Source: Terriglobia bacterium (lineage in GTDB: Bacteria; Acidobacteriota; Terriglobia; Bryobacterales; Bryobacteraceae). Taken from it: a stretch of 64,000 nucleotides of DNA. The notes beneath the pieces were generated by a model. The model saw nothing but the letters and a program-made list of their open reading frames with translations, had not been told where the DNA came from and did no database searches. Position numbers and translations under genes: made by a program. This document shows positions 56,386 through 64,000 of this stretch, in pieces. The stretch lies in NCBI GenBank assembly GCA_020073345.1, contig JAIQFI010000026.1, forward strand, positions 23,860 through 87,859. Reading direction: 5' to 3'. Position 1 is the stretch's first letter, and each line of letters opens with the position of its first letter.

Positions 56386-57180
56386 ACACGCTCCTCTTGT
56401 GATCGTTGTCCCGAGAGACACGATGGTTGCCGATGTTAGAAACGGTGGGGAAATTGCAACTCGGGTAATAGGTAAAATGGAGTTGTTGAGTAGGGTGCCA
56501 CTAAACCTGGTATCCGAGAGACGGCCCTCGCCCACACGGGGGCCGTCTTGTTTTCAAAGATCTATTAACGGATGGGCACACATCAGCGCCGTCACCCACA
56601 TGATCGGACGCGAAATGCCCAGACCATCAGCTACGACAATTCGGTTTGGATCAAGCTAGCACGATGGCTTCCATTTTCAGTAAAGTTGCAAGTCACTCAG
56701 TTCGCGGACCTTCATAGCTAGCTGCTGGGCTCAGTTGCGACCCACTTGCAAGGATTACCGAACCAGGTGACGGCGGCGAACGCCGAGGGATTCGTCAAGT
56801 TTGTTTAGCGCATTCGTAAGTCGAAGCAATCCCAACGGCGCCCTAGCGCGGATCGCGAGGAGCCGCGGCGATCGCAAGGCTTGCGGCATACTTAGGAATA
56901 CTTTCAGCCTCACGGAAATTTTTCCCGCTTGCACTGTCGAAGGTTGCTTCGTGAGCACTCGAGCGCTGGGAGAGGTCCGTGAAAGTTTACAATCGGGCCG
57001 CCGGAACCAGTCCTGCGATGAGCGCTAAAGCCTCCACTTCCATGCGAAACATGCGTGAACAGCCATCATGGACCGCGCATTGCGCGCCCGGTCTGTTTTC
57101 AAGTCATGCCCCTTCCCACTTCCGCCCTCGATTTTGGTATCTTCAATGATCGCCGGTACCCTCTGCCGGAAGTGAGCGCC
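56386..57180. other. 795-bp intergenic region before the CO-dehydrogenase-like operon
   Basis: No convincing gene. Short frames in it lack ribosome sites and signal features. It holds a terminator-like hairpin at 56519-56554 and the upstream control region of the cox-like operon. Nothing else recognised. Confidence 0.4.
56519..56554 (+). terminator. Terminator-like hairpin
   Basis: A perfect 9-bp stem AGACGGCCC/GGGCCGTCT with a 12-base loop is followed by TGTTTT. No gene ends nearby on the plus strand, so its role is unclear. Confidence 0.35.
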
Positions 57181-57651
57181 ATGACCGAAACCATTAATGT
57201 AAACATCAATGGCACTACGTATTCCCATGACGTAGAGCCGAGACTTCTCCTGATTCATTACCTCCGCGAGGTGGTCGGACTCACTGGTCCGCACATCGGC
57301 TGCGAGACGTCGCTATGCGGCGCCTGCACGGTGGAGCTGAGCGGCAAAGCCGTCAAGAGCTGCGCCGTCTTCGCGATCCAGTGCGATGGCGCCAAGATCC
57401 TGACCATCGAAGGCATGGCCGCCAACGGCAAGCTGCACAAGATCCAGGAGGCCTTCTGGAACGAGCACGGCCTGCAGTGCGGCTTTTGCACGCCGGGCAT
57501 GATCATGACCACCAAGCAAATCCTCGATCGCAATCCCAATCCGAGCGATCAGGAGATCCGGCATGGTCTCGAAGGCAACCTGTGCCGCTGCACCGGATAC
57601 CAGCACATCGTGAACGCGGTCAAAGCGGCTGCCAAGGCCGCGGGAGCATAA
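57181..57651 (+). CDS. coxS: CO dehydrogenase-like small subunit, 2Fe-2S
   Basis: 156 residues from ATG 57181 (the open frame begins at 57055). Ferredoxin-type cluster [13 protein letters not shown] with a later C, then the C-terminal cluster CGFCTPGM ... CRCTGYQ. Length and motifs are those of CoxS-type subunits of the molybdenum hydroxylase family, which carry electrons from the molybdenum site. First gene of the S-L-M-G operon. Confidence 0.93.
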   Translation: MTETINVNINGTTYSHDVEPRLLLIHYLREVVGLTGPHIGCETSLCGACTVELSGKAVKSCAVFAIQCDGAKILTIEGMAANGKLHKIQEAFWNEHGLQCGFCTPGMIMTTKQILDRNPNPSDQEIRHGLEGNLCRCTGYQHIVNAVKAAAKAAGA

Positions 57652-57654
57652 ACC

Positions 57655-59991
57655 ATGGCCACCACCACCATCACCAAAACCGAGAAGCTGGTCGGCAAGC
57701 GCATTCGGCGCCGCGAAGATCCTCGCCTGATCACCGGCACCGCGACCTATGTCGACGACATCAAGATGCCGGGCATGCTCTATGCGGCGATCTTGCGAAG
57801 TCCGCACGCCGCGGCCAAGATTCGCTCCATCGATATCAGCAAGGCTAAAGCGCTCAAGGGCGTTCATGCGGTGTTCGTCGGTGAGGACACAAAGAACGCT
57901 GGTGCCGTGCCCTGTGGCGCCTCCCTGCCGGGTCTGCGTGTCCCGCATCACAATGTACTGGCCATCGATCGCGTATATCTCGTGGGGCATCCGGTCGCCG
58001 TGGTCGTCGCGACTGATCGATACATCGCGCGCGATGGCGTCGAGTTGATCGAAGTAGACTACGAAGTCGAGAATGCCGTAGCCGATCCTGAAAAAGCGCT
58101 CGCGCCCGGAGCACATGCGGTGCATCCGCAGTGGCCGGATAATGTCGCGTTCACGTTTCACCAGGAAGGCGGCGACGTCACCAAGGCCTTCGCCGAAGCG
58201 GACGTGATCGTGAAGCAGCGCATCGTCAGCCAGCGGCTGATTCCGAATTCCATGGAAACCCGCGGCGTGGTGGCCGATTGGCATGCCGCGGATCGCACCA
58301 TGAACCTATATACCTCCACCCAAGCCCCGCACCTGGTGCGTTCGCTGGTAGCGCAGATTTTGGGCCTGGAAGAGAACCGGTTCCGCGTGGTGGCTCCCGA
58401 GGTCGGCGGCGGCTTTGGCGCCAAGATCCAGACCTACGCCGAGGAAATTCTGCTGGCGTGGATTTCCATGAAGCTGCAGAAGCCGGTGAAATGGATTGAA
58501 TCACGCCGCGAGAATTTTCTATGCACTATTCACGGCCGCGGCCACGTGGATTTCTACGAGATCGCCGCGAAACGCGACGGCACCATCACCGGGATCAAGC
58601 TCAAGATCATCCAGGATCTGGGCGCGTATTTTACAGTGTTGACTCCCGCGATCCCTACGCTCAGCGTGCTGATGATGCCGGGCTTGTACCGCACGCCCAG
58701 TATCTCGGCCGATATCGTGGGCGCGTTCACCAACTGCACGCCCACCGACGCGTATCGAGGTGCGGGGCGTCCGGAAGCCACCCACGGTATCGAACGCATG
58801 GTGGACATGGTCGCGGCCGAGCTGAAGATGGATCCCGCCGAGATTCGGCTGAAGAACTTCGTCCGCAATGAGGAGTTTCCTTTCCCCACGGCGACCGGCT
58901 TGGTTTACGATTCGGGTGACTATTCGGCGCCGCTTAAGAAAGCCATGGAGATGGCCGGCTACGATAAACTTCGCAAGGAGCAAGTCGAGGCACGCAAGCA
59001 GGGCAGGTACATGGGCATCGGCCTGTGCGCGTATGGCGAGATTTGCGCGTTCGGTCCCTCCCCCGCAACCCCTGCCGGTGGCTGGGAAAGCGCCACGGTG
59101 AAGATCGAGCCGTCGGGCCAAGTCACGGTCCTGACCGGAATCTCCCCGCACGGCCAAGGTGAGGAAACCACCTTCGCGCAGATCGTGGGCGACGAACTTG
59201 GCGTGGGGATCGACGACGTGCTGGTCGTGCACGGCGATACATCAATGGTGCCGTACGGCATCGGAACCTTCGGCAGCCGTTCGACAGCTGTCGGTGGAAC
59301 GGCTCTGTATTTCGCCTTGCAAGATTTGAAGGCCACGATCAAGAAGTTCGGCGAAATGCTGCTGGAATCGGATGACGTTACGTTCGCGGGTGGCCAGTGC
59401 ACCTGTAATAAATCCGGCAAGTCGATCGGCGTCAAGGGAATCGCCGCAGCGGCCTACCGCGCTATGAAGCTCCCGCCAAATACGGGACCCGGCCTGGTGG
59501 CGACGCATTTCTGGGAACCGCCCAACTTCACGTTCCCGTTCGGAGCGCACCTGGTGGTTACGGAGGTCAACGGCGAAACCGGCGACGTCTCCATCAAGCG
59601 TTATATCGCCATAGACGACTGCGGCAACATTCTGAATCCTCTGATCGTCGATGGCCAGGTGCACGGCGGCGTCGCGCAGGGTATCGGACAGGCGCTGTGG
59701 GAGCAGGCTGTCTATGACGACAACGGGCAGCTCGTCACCGGCGAGTTCATGGATTACACCATGCCGCGCGCGCACATGATGCCGTGGATCGAAAGCGGCC
59801 ACACCATAACCCCCACGCCGGTAAATCCATTAGGGGTTAAAGGTGTGGGTGAGGCGGGAACTATCGGCGCATCGCCTGCCGTCGTGAACTCAGTGGTGGA
59901 CGCGCTGTCGCCCCTGGGCGTGCGCCACCTGGATATGCCGCTTACGCCGGAAAAGCTCTGGAAGTTAATATCCGCAGGGAGAAACGCATGA
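57655..59991 (+). CDS. coxL: CO dehydrogenase-like molybdenum large subunit, form II type
   Basis: 778 residues. Large subunit of the molybdenum hydroxylase family: GKRIRRREDPRLITGTATYVDD at the start, GGGFGAKIQTYAEEI, and the active-site loop AYRGAGR at about residue 365. True aerobic CO dehydrogenases (form I) have AYxCSFR there; AYRGAGR marks form II, whose substrate is uncertain. Near the C terminus, GVGEAGTIGASPA carries the conserved Glu. Overlaps coxM by 4 bp. Confidence 0.92.
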   Translation: MATTTITKTEKLVGKRIRRREDPRLITGTATYVDDIKMPGMLYAAILRSPHAAAKIRSIDISKAKALKGVHAVFVGEDTKNAGAVPCGASLPGLRVPHHNVLAIDRVYLVGHPVAVVVATDRYIARDGVELIEVDYEVENAVADPEKALAPGAHAVHPQWPDNVAFTFHQEGGDVTKAFAEADVIVKQRIVSQRLIPNSMETRGVVADWHAADRTMNLYTSTQAPHLVRSLVAQILGLEENRFRVVAPEVGGGFGAKIQTYAEEILLAWISMKLQKPVKWIESRRENFLCTIHGRGHVDFYEIAAKRDGTITGIKLKIIQDLGAYFTVLTPAIPTLSVLMMPGLYRTPSISADIVGAFTNCTPTDAYRGAGRPEATHGIERMVDMVAAELKMDPAEIRLKNFVRNEEFPFPTATGLVYDSGDYSAPLKKAMEMAGYDKLRKEQVEARKQGRYMGIGLCAYGEICAFGPSPATPAGGWESATVKIEPSGQVTVLTGISPHGQGEETTFAQIVGDELGVGIDDVLVVHGDTSMVPYGIGTFGSRSTAVGGTALYFALQDLKATIKKFGEMLLESDDVTFAGGQCTCNKSGKSIGVKGIAAAAYRAMKLPPNTGPGLVATHFWEPPNFTFPFGAHLVVTEVNGETGDVSIKRYIAIDDCGNILNPLIVDGQVHGGVAQGIGQALWEQAVYDDNGQLVTGEFMDYTMPRAHMMPWIESGHTITPTPVNPLGVKGVGEAGTIGASPAVVNSVVDALSPLGVRHLDMPLTPEKLWKLISAGRNA

Positions 59992-60842
59992 TCCCCCAAC
60001 AGTTCGAATACTCCGCTCCCAAGACGCTGGACGAAGCGCTGGGACTGCTGGCCGAAGGCGCAAGACCCCTTGCCGGTGGAATGAGCTTGATCCCCATGAT
60101 GAAGCTCCGGCTCTCCAACCCGGAACACCTGGTGGACCTGGGCCGCATCAAGGATCTGAGTTACATTCGCGAGCAGGGTACGGTGATCCACATTGGCGCG
60201 ACCACCACTCACCACGATGTGGAGAGTTCGCCATTGCTGCGCGGAAAATGCCCGCTCCTGGCGGAAACCGCTTCCCACATCGGTGACGTGCAGGTGCGCA
60301 ACATGGGCACCATCGGCGGCAGCGTGGCGCATGCTGATCCGGCCGCCGACTATCCGGCCGCGCTCCAGGCGCTGGAAGCCAAGATCGTGCTGAAGGGCGC
60401 GAAGTCGGAGCGGACTGTTTCAGCGGCGGATTTCTTCGTCGATACGTTCACCACCGCGCTCGAGTCCGGCGAAATCGTGCGCGAGGTGATCGTTCCGGTG
60501 GATGGCTCCGGCACCGGCACCAGTTATCAGAAGGTGCTGCAGCCGGCCAGCGGCTTCGCCATCGTGGGCATCGCGGTGCGCGTGCGCAAACAGGGTGACA
60601 AGGTCGCGATGGCTCGCATCGGGGTCACCGGACTCTCAAACCGGGCGTTTCGGGCGACGGCCGCGGAGAAGGCGCTGGAAGGCAGAAGCGGTTCGCCGGC
60701 CGAGATCCAGGCGGTAGCGGCGCTGGTAGGGCAGGGAGTCGACGCCAACTCCGATCTGCACGCCTCGGCTGATTATCGCCTTCACCTGGCCAGCGTGTAC
60801 GCGGCGAAAGCCCTGGCCGTGGCACTCGGTCGGATCGCATAG
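59988..60842 (+). CDS. coxM: CO dehydrogenase-like FAD-binding medium subunit
   Basis: 284 residues. FAD-binding PCMH fold: ARPLAGGMSLIPMMKLRL, then IGATTTHHDVESS, GTIGGSVAHADPAADYPAA. Passes electrons from the iron-sulfur subunit to an acceptor. Overlaps coxL by 4 bp and is followed 1 bp later by coxG. Gene order S-L-M differs from the M-S-L order of classical form I operons. Confidence 0.92.
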   Translation: MIPQQFEYSAPKTLDEALGLLAEGARPLAGGMSLIPMMKLRLSNPEHLVDLGRIKDLSYIREQGTVIHIGATTTHHDVESSPLLRGKCPLLAETASHIGDVQVRNMGTIGGSVAHADPAADYPAALQALEAKIVLKGAKSERTVSAADFFVDTFTTALESGEIVREVIVPVDGSGTGTSYQKVLQPASGFAIVGIAVRVRKQGDKVAMARIGVTGLSNRAFRATAAEKALEGRSGSPAEIQAVAALVGQGVDANSDLHASADYRLHLASVYAAKALAVALGRIA

Positions 60843-60843
60843 C

Positions 60844-61269
60844 GTGAAAATTTCCGGATCGTATTTTCTTCCGCTGCCGCCCGAGCAAGCCTATCAAAGA
60901 CTCCAGGACTCCCAGGTCCTCGCGGAAGCCATGCCGGGCTGTGAAAGCCTGGACAAGATCGGCGAGGACGAGTACCGCATGAAGATGAAGATGGCTCTCG
61001 CCAGTCTTTCCGGCAATTTCGACGGGAAGGTTCGGATCACGGAACAGTCCCCGCCCAACAGCTTCAAGCTGATGGTCGAAGGCTCCGGAAAAGTCGGCTT
61101 CATGAAGGGTGAAGGGCTCCTGAAGTTCACGCCCAAGGACGCGGGCACTGAAGTCTCCTACGAAGGCGATGTGCAGGTCGGCGGAACTATCGCGGCGGTG
61201 GGCCAGCGCCTGATCGACGGGACCGCGAAGATGATGATCAAGCGGTTCTTCGATAAAGTCGCGGCCTAA
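60844..61269 (+). CDS. coxG: CoxG-like SRPBCC protein
   Basis: 141 residues from GTG 60844. CoxG/SRPBCC opening MKISGSYFLPLPPEQAYQRL, then MPGCESL, YRMKMKMALASLSGNFDG, EGLLKFTP, VGGTIAAVGQRLIDGTAKMM. In the family it helps recruit CO dehydrogenase to the membrane; it may have the same role here. Last gene of the operon. Confidence 0.92.
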   Translation: MKISGSYFLPLPPEQAYQRLQDSQVLAEAMPGCESLDKIGEDEYRMKMKMALASLSGNFDGKVRITEQSPPNSFKLMVEGSGKVGFMKGEGLLKFTPKDAGTEVSYEGDVQVGGTIAAVGQRLIDGTAKMMIKRFFDKVAA

Positions 61270-61289
61270 ATAAAAAAGTCAGGGACGTC

Positions 61290-62816
61290 TCACAGCGGGA
61301 TGTTGCCGTGCTTCTTCCGCGGCAAGGTGTCCACCTTGGTTGCTAGCATCCGCAGCGCCCGGATCACCATCGGCCGGGTCTGTCGCGGCTCGATCACGTC
61401 GTCAATAAACCCGTGCTCGGCCGCGACAAACGGATTGGCGAAGCGTTCCTGAAACTCCTGAGTTTTTGCGCGCCGGTCCGCCTCCGGCAAGGATCGGTAC
61501 AAGATATTCACCGCCCCCTCGGCTCCCATCACGGCGATCTCCGCCGTGGGCCATGCCAGGTTGACGTCGCACCGCAGATGCTTCGAGCCCATCACGCAAT
61601 ACGCTCCGCCGTACGCCTTGCGGGTGATTACGGTGATCTTCGGGACGGTCGCTTCGGCGTAGGCGTACAACAGTTTCGCTCCGTGCCGGATGATCCCGCC
61701 GAATTCCTGCGCAGTTCCGGGCAGGAATCCGGGCACATCCTCGAAGGTCAGAATCGGAATGTTGAAGGCATCGCAGAATCGGACGAAGCGCGCGCCTTTC
61801 GTGGAGGAATCGATATCCAGGCACCCGGCCAGGTGCTCGGGCTGATTCGCCACGATGCCCACGGTGCGGCCGTCCATGCGGGCAAAGCCGATGACGATAT
61901 TGCGCGCCCAGCGTTCCTGGACTTCGAAGAACTTACTGTCGTCCACGACTCGGCGGATCACGTCCTTGATGTTGTAGGGAAGATTCGAGGCTGCTGGCAC
62001 CACCGAATCCAGAGCTAGATCCTCACGATCAATGGGATCTGTACTGGCGCGCTGCGGAGCCGCGTCGCGATTGTTCTGCGGGAGATAACTCAGCAGCTCG
62101 CGGATCATCTGGAGACATTCCGCATCGCCATGCGCCAGAAAGTGCGCGACACCGCTCGTAGTGTTGTGCGTGACCGCGCCGCCCAACTGTTCCTTGGAAA
62201 CATCCTCGTGAGTGACGGTTTTAATCACCTCGGGCCCGGTGATGAACATGTAGCTGCTGCCGTCGACCATGAAGGTGAAATCGGTGAGGGCAGGGGAGTA
62301 GACCGCGCCACCGGCGCAAGGGCCCATGATCGCCGAGATCTGCGGGACCACGCCGCTGCCGAGCGTGTTGCGCAGGAAGATGTCCGCGTATCCGGCCAGC
62401 GAAAGCACGCCTTCCTGGATGCGGGCGCCTCCGGAATCGTTCAGGCCGATCACCGGCGCGCCGGTCTTGAGCGCCAGATCCATGATCTTGACGATCTTCT
62501 TCGCGTTGGTTTCCGACAGCGATCCGCCGAACACGGTGAAATCCTGCGCGAAGACATAGGCGGTGCGGCCGTGGATCAGCCCGTAGCCGGTGATGAAGCC
62601 GTCGCCATCGATCACCTGGTCGGCCATGCCGAAGTCGTTGCAGCGGTGGCGGACCAGCTTGTCGGTCTCGACGAAGGTGCCGTCATCGAGCAGTAGATCG
62701 ATGCGCTCGCGGGCGGAGAGCTTGCCTTCGGCGTGCTGGCGTTCGCGGCGCTCGTCGCCGCCTCCGGCTTCAGCGCGGGCGTGGCGGCGGCGCAGCTCGT
62801 CGAGGCGGTCAGACAT
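61290..62816 (-). CDS. Acyl-CoA carboxylase beta subunit (carboxyltransferase)
   Basis: 508 residues, a full-length carboxyltransferase of the PccB/AccD5 type. N-terminal half with [41 protein letters not shown]-terminal half with [55 protein letters not shown]. It transfers CO2 from carboxybiotin to propionyl-CoA or another acyl-CoA; the exact substrate is not fixed by sequence. No alpha (biotin) subunit is in the window. Convergent with coxG. Confidence 0.95.
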   Translation of the reverse strand: MSDRLDELRRRHARAEAGGGDERRERQHAEGKLSARERIDLLLDDGTFVETDKLVRHRCNDFGMADQVIDGDGFITGYGLIHGRTAYVFAQDFTVFGGSLSETNAKKIVKIMDLALKTGAPVIGLNDSGGARIQEGVLSLAGYADIFLRNTLGSGVVPQISAIMGPCAGGAVYSPALTDFTFMVDGSSYMFITGPEVIKTVTHEDVSKEQLGGAVTHNTTSGVAHFLAHGDAECLQMIRELLSYLPQNNRDAAPQRASTDPIDREDLALDSVVPAASNLPYNIKDVIRRVVDDSKFFEVQERWARNIVIGFARMDGRTVGIVANQPEHLAGCLDIDSSTKGARFVRFCDAFNIPILTFEDVPGFLPGTAQEFGGIIRHGAKLLYAYAEATVPKITVITRKAYGGAYCVMGSKHLRCDVNLAWPTAEIAVMGAEGAVNILYRSLPEADRRAKTQEFQERFANPFVAAEHGFIDDVIEPRQTRPMVIRALRMLATKVDTLPRKKHGNIPL

Positions 62817-62860
62817 AAGAAACCAGGGTAACGCGATGGCATCTCACGATGCCGCCCTGT

Positions 62861-63406
62861 TCACTCGGCTAAAGCCTCGATCCTATAGGTGTTCCGGGAT
62901 GGTGTCAACTTGACCACTGAGTCCGAATTGAAGGGTCCAACCCAGAGACGGTACGGCTTCCCCCGGAGAGATCCAAAGTAAAACAGCCGGTCACGCCGGA
63001 GGTCAAGACCAGTCTTGATGAACGCGGGCGCCACGGGACGCTTTGAAAACGGGCCGTTGAATACGACCAACGTGAAATTATCCGTGCTCGCCTTCGCGTC
63101 GATCAACGCGACTGCGAAGTCTTCGACGCCATCGTCGTTGAAGTCGCCGGTTGCCGCGAAGGGATGGTAATCAGGCAGGGCATAGCGCGGATCACTGTAG
63201 CCATCTCTCATTTGCTTGATATCGATGGCGCAATCGCAGTCGGCATCCGTGGCGAGCCGATAGTTGACATGCTGCGCAAGCCACGACGAAAGGGTGTTTT
63301 GCTGCTCAGCGGTCAGCGTGCTGCCACACCATGAGGGAGTCGCCAGGATCGATAGACCGAGCCCGATTTTCGATAGCCAGCTACTCGAACCCGTGGCCTT
63401 ATTCAA
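62861..63406 (-). CDS. Exported protein of unknown function
   Basis: About 181 residues if translation starts at TTG 63406, which overlaps the ClpC stop by 8 bp. An in-frame extension reaches further into clpC but is Arg-rich and looks non-coding. A signal peptide-like start (LGLSILATPSWCGS) leads into a domain with DFNDDGVEDFAVALID (a calcium-loop-like Asp cluster, FG-GAP-like). Probably secreted. No family recognised. Confidence 0.6.
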   Translation of the reverse strand: MNKATGSSSWLSKIGLGLSILATPSWCGSTLTAEQQNTLSSWLAQHVNYRLATDADCDCAIDIKQMRDGYSDPRYALPDYHPFAATGDFNDDGVEDFAVALIDAKASTDNFTLVVFNGPFSKRPVAPAFIKTGLDLRRDRLFYFGSLRGKPYRLWVGPFNSDSVVKLTPSRNTYRIEALAE

Positions 63407-64000
63407 ACATGTACAGCGGAATGCCCGGTGCGGGCGGAGCTTCCTCCGCCGGCGGCGCGCCCTCGCCCGCGGCGACGGGCTGCGGCTGGGGTTCACCAAT
63501 GGGCTGGAGCTGGCGGCAGTAGATGCCACCCTCGCCCAGGTACACCTCGAACTCGGCGGGCCGCGCCAGCGACCCCTGGATCAGCGCCTCGCTGAGCGGA
63601 TCCTCGATGTACTTCTGAAGAGCCCGGCGCAGCGGCCGCGCGCCGTAGCTGCGGTCGGTGCAGGTCTTCTCCAGAATGTAGCGGGCAGCGTCCTCGCGGA
63701 TCCGGATCTTGATCTGCTTGGCCACCAGATTCTTGTTGATCTGCTCGGTCAGCAGGTAGACGATCTTCAACAGGTCGTCGTCCGTCAGCGAAGTGAACAG
63801 AATGATCTCGTCCAGGCGGTTCAGGAACTCCGGATTGAAGGCCTTCTTCACCTCGGTCATCACCTGATCTTCCACCTTGGCCGGCATACCGGTGCCCGAG
63901 GAGAAGCCCATGGGGCTGCGCTTTTCCAGGAATCGCGCTCCCAGGTTCGAAGTCATGATGATGATGGTGTTCTTGAAGTCCACCGTGTTGCCGAGCCCGT
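63399..64000 (-). CDS. clpC: ClpC/ClpA-type AAA+ chaperone, C-terminal end (5' part outside window)
   Basis: Partial; the frame continues past the right edge. Visible part of the second AAA+ module: KNTIIIMTSNLGARFLEK (sensor 1 Asn), FLNRLDEIILF (Arg finger), then the D2-small domain with DRSYGARPLRRALQKYIEDPL (sensor 2). This is ClpC/ClpA/ClpB class II; the missing N terminus prevents a firm choice, though ClpC is most likely. An acidic/Pro-rich tail follows. Confidence 0.9.
   Translation of the reverse strand, partial: GLGNTVDFKNTIIIMTSNLGARFLEKRSPMGFSSGTGMPAKVEDQVMTEVKKAFNPEFLNRLDEIILFTSLTDDDLLKIVYLLTEQINKNLVAKQIKIRIREDAARYILEKTCTDRSYGARPLRRALQKYIEDPLSEALIQGSLARPAEFEVYLGEGGIYCRQLQPIGEPQPQPVAAGEGAPPAEEAPPAPGIPLYMFE

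Noticed and set aside
57313..58284. 323-codon minus-strand frame
   Set aside because: Shadow of coxS/coxL, both with conserved cofactor motifs on the plus strand.

Overview
The window looks like a chromosomal segment of an Acidobacteriota bacterium, most likely of the Solibacter/Bryobacter type. This is inferred from gene content and not from any database search. The pointers are GC-rich DNA, several Ser/Thr kinases paired with ECF-type sigma factors, very large RHS/YD-repeat proteins, PEP-CTERM and dockerin/cohesin proteins, PQQ-type quinoproteins with cytochrome c partners, and a form II CO-dehydrogenase-like operon.

Layout. (1) 1-9.9 kb: the 3' end of an RHS-repeat protein with a glycine-rich, collagen-like tail, a small membrane protein, two uncharacterised proteins, a sigma region-4-like protein overlapping a zinc-finger Ser/Thr kinase, and a second, soluble kinase. 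(2) 10.0-11.7 kb: tRNA-Tyr followed on its 5' side by a tyrosine integrase and an excisionase-like gene, all leftward. (3) 12.0-14.4 kb: an ECF sigma factor translationally coupled to a kinase with pentapeptide repeats. (4) 14.4-28.6 kb: one long rightward operon encoding a type IV secretion/conjugation apparatus in the order VirB2-B3-B4-B9-B10-small peptide-B5-B6-B8-small membrane protein, then a replication-relaxation-like protein, an unknown protein, a structured non-coding gap (candidate oriT), a ribbon-helix-helix protein, VirD4, VirB11 and a RepB-like primase. (5) 28.6-46.1 kb: cargo, namely PEP-CTERM proteins, a 3969-residue secreted IPT/beta-propeller/RHS protein with a small membrane protein behind it, a cohesin-like PEP-CTERM protein facing a dockerin protein, and an Ig-like/M15 peptidase-like protein, with decayed fragments of a primase and of HTH genes between them. 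(6) 46.1-47.7 kb: a second excisionase-like and integrase pair reading rightward into tRNA-Ser. (7) 47.8-64.0 kb: ordinary chromosome with a GlcG/HbpS-like protein, an acyl-CoA/ACP ligase-acyltransferase fusion, a toxin-antitoxin-like pair, a PQQ dehydrogenase plus cytochrome c/monooxygenase-like pair, a di-haem oxidoreductase, a CoxSLMG-like operon, an acyl-CoA carboxylase beta subunit and the end of ClpC.

How it fits together. I read about 10.0-47.7 kb as an integrative conjugative element, or two adjoining or nested elements. It is bracketed by two int/xis modules that point outward into two different tRNA genes. Each integrase has short GTGA-type repeats with 11-bp spacing, both inside its 3' end and between its stop codon and the tRNA. 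The T4SS, the coupling ATPase and the inverted-repeat gap would move the DNA, but no classical relaxase is recognisable, so the two unusual proteins next to the gap are the most interesting unknowns. The sigma/kinase pair between int/xis and the T4SS is a plausible control module. Partial copies of the primase 3' end and of HTH genes near 42.7-46.3 kb suggest an older related element has been overwritten.
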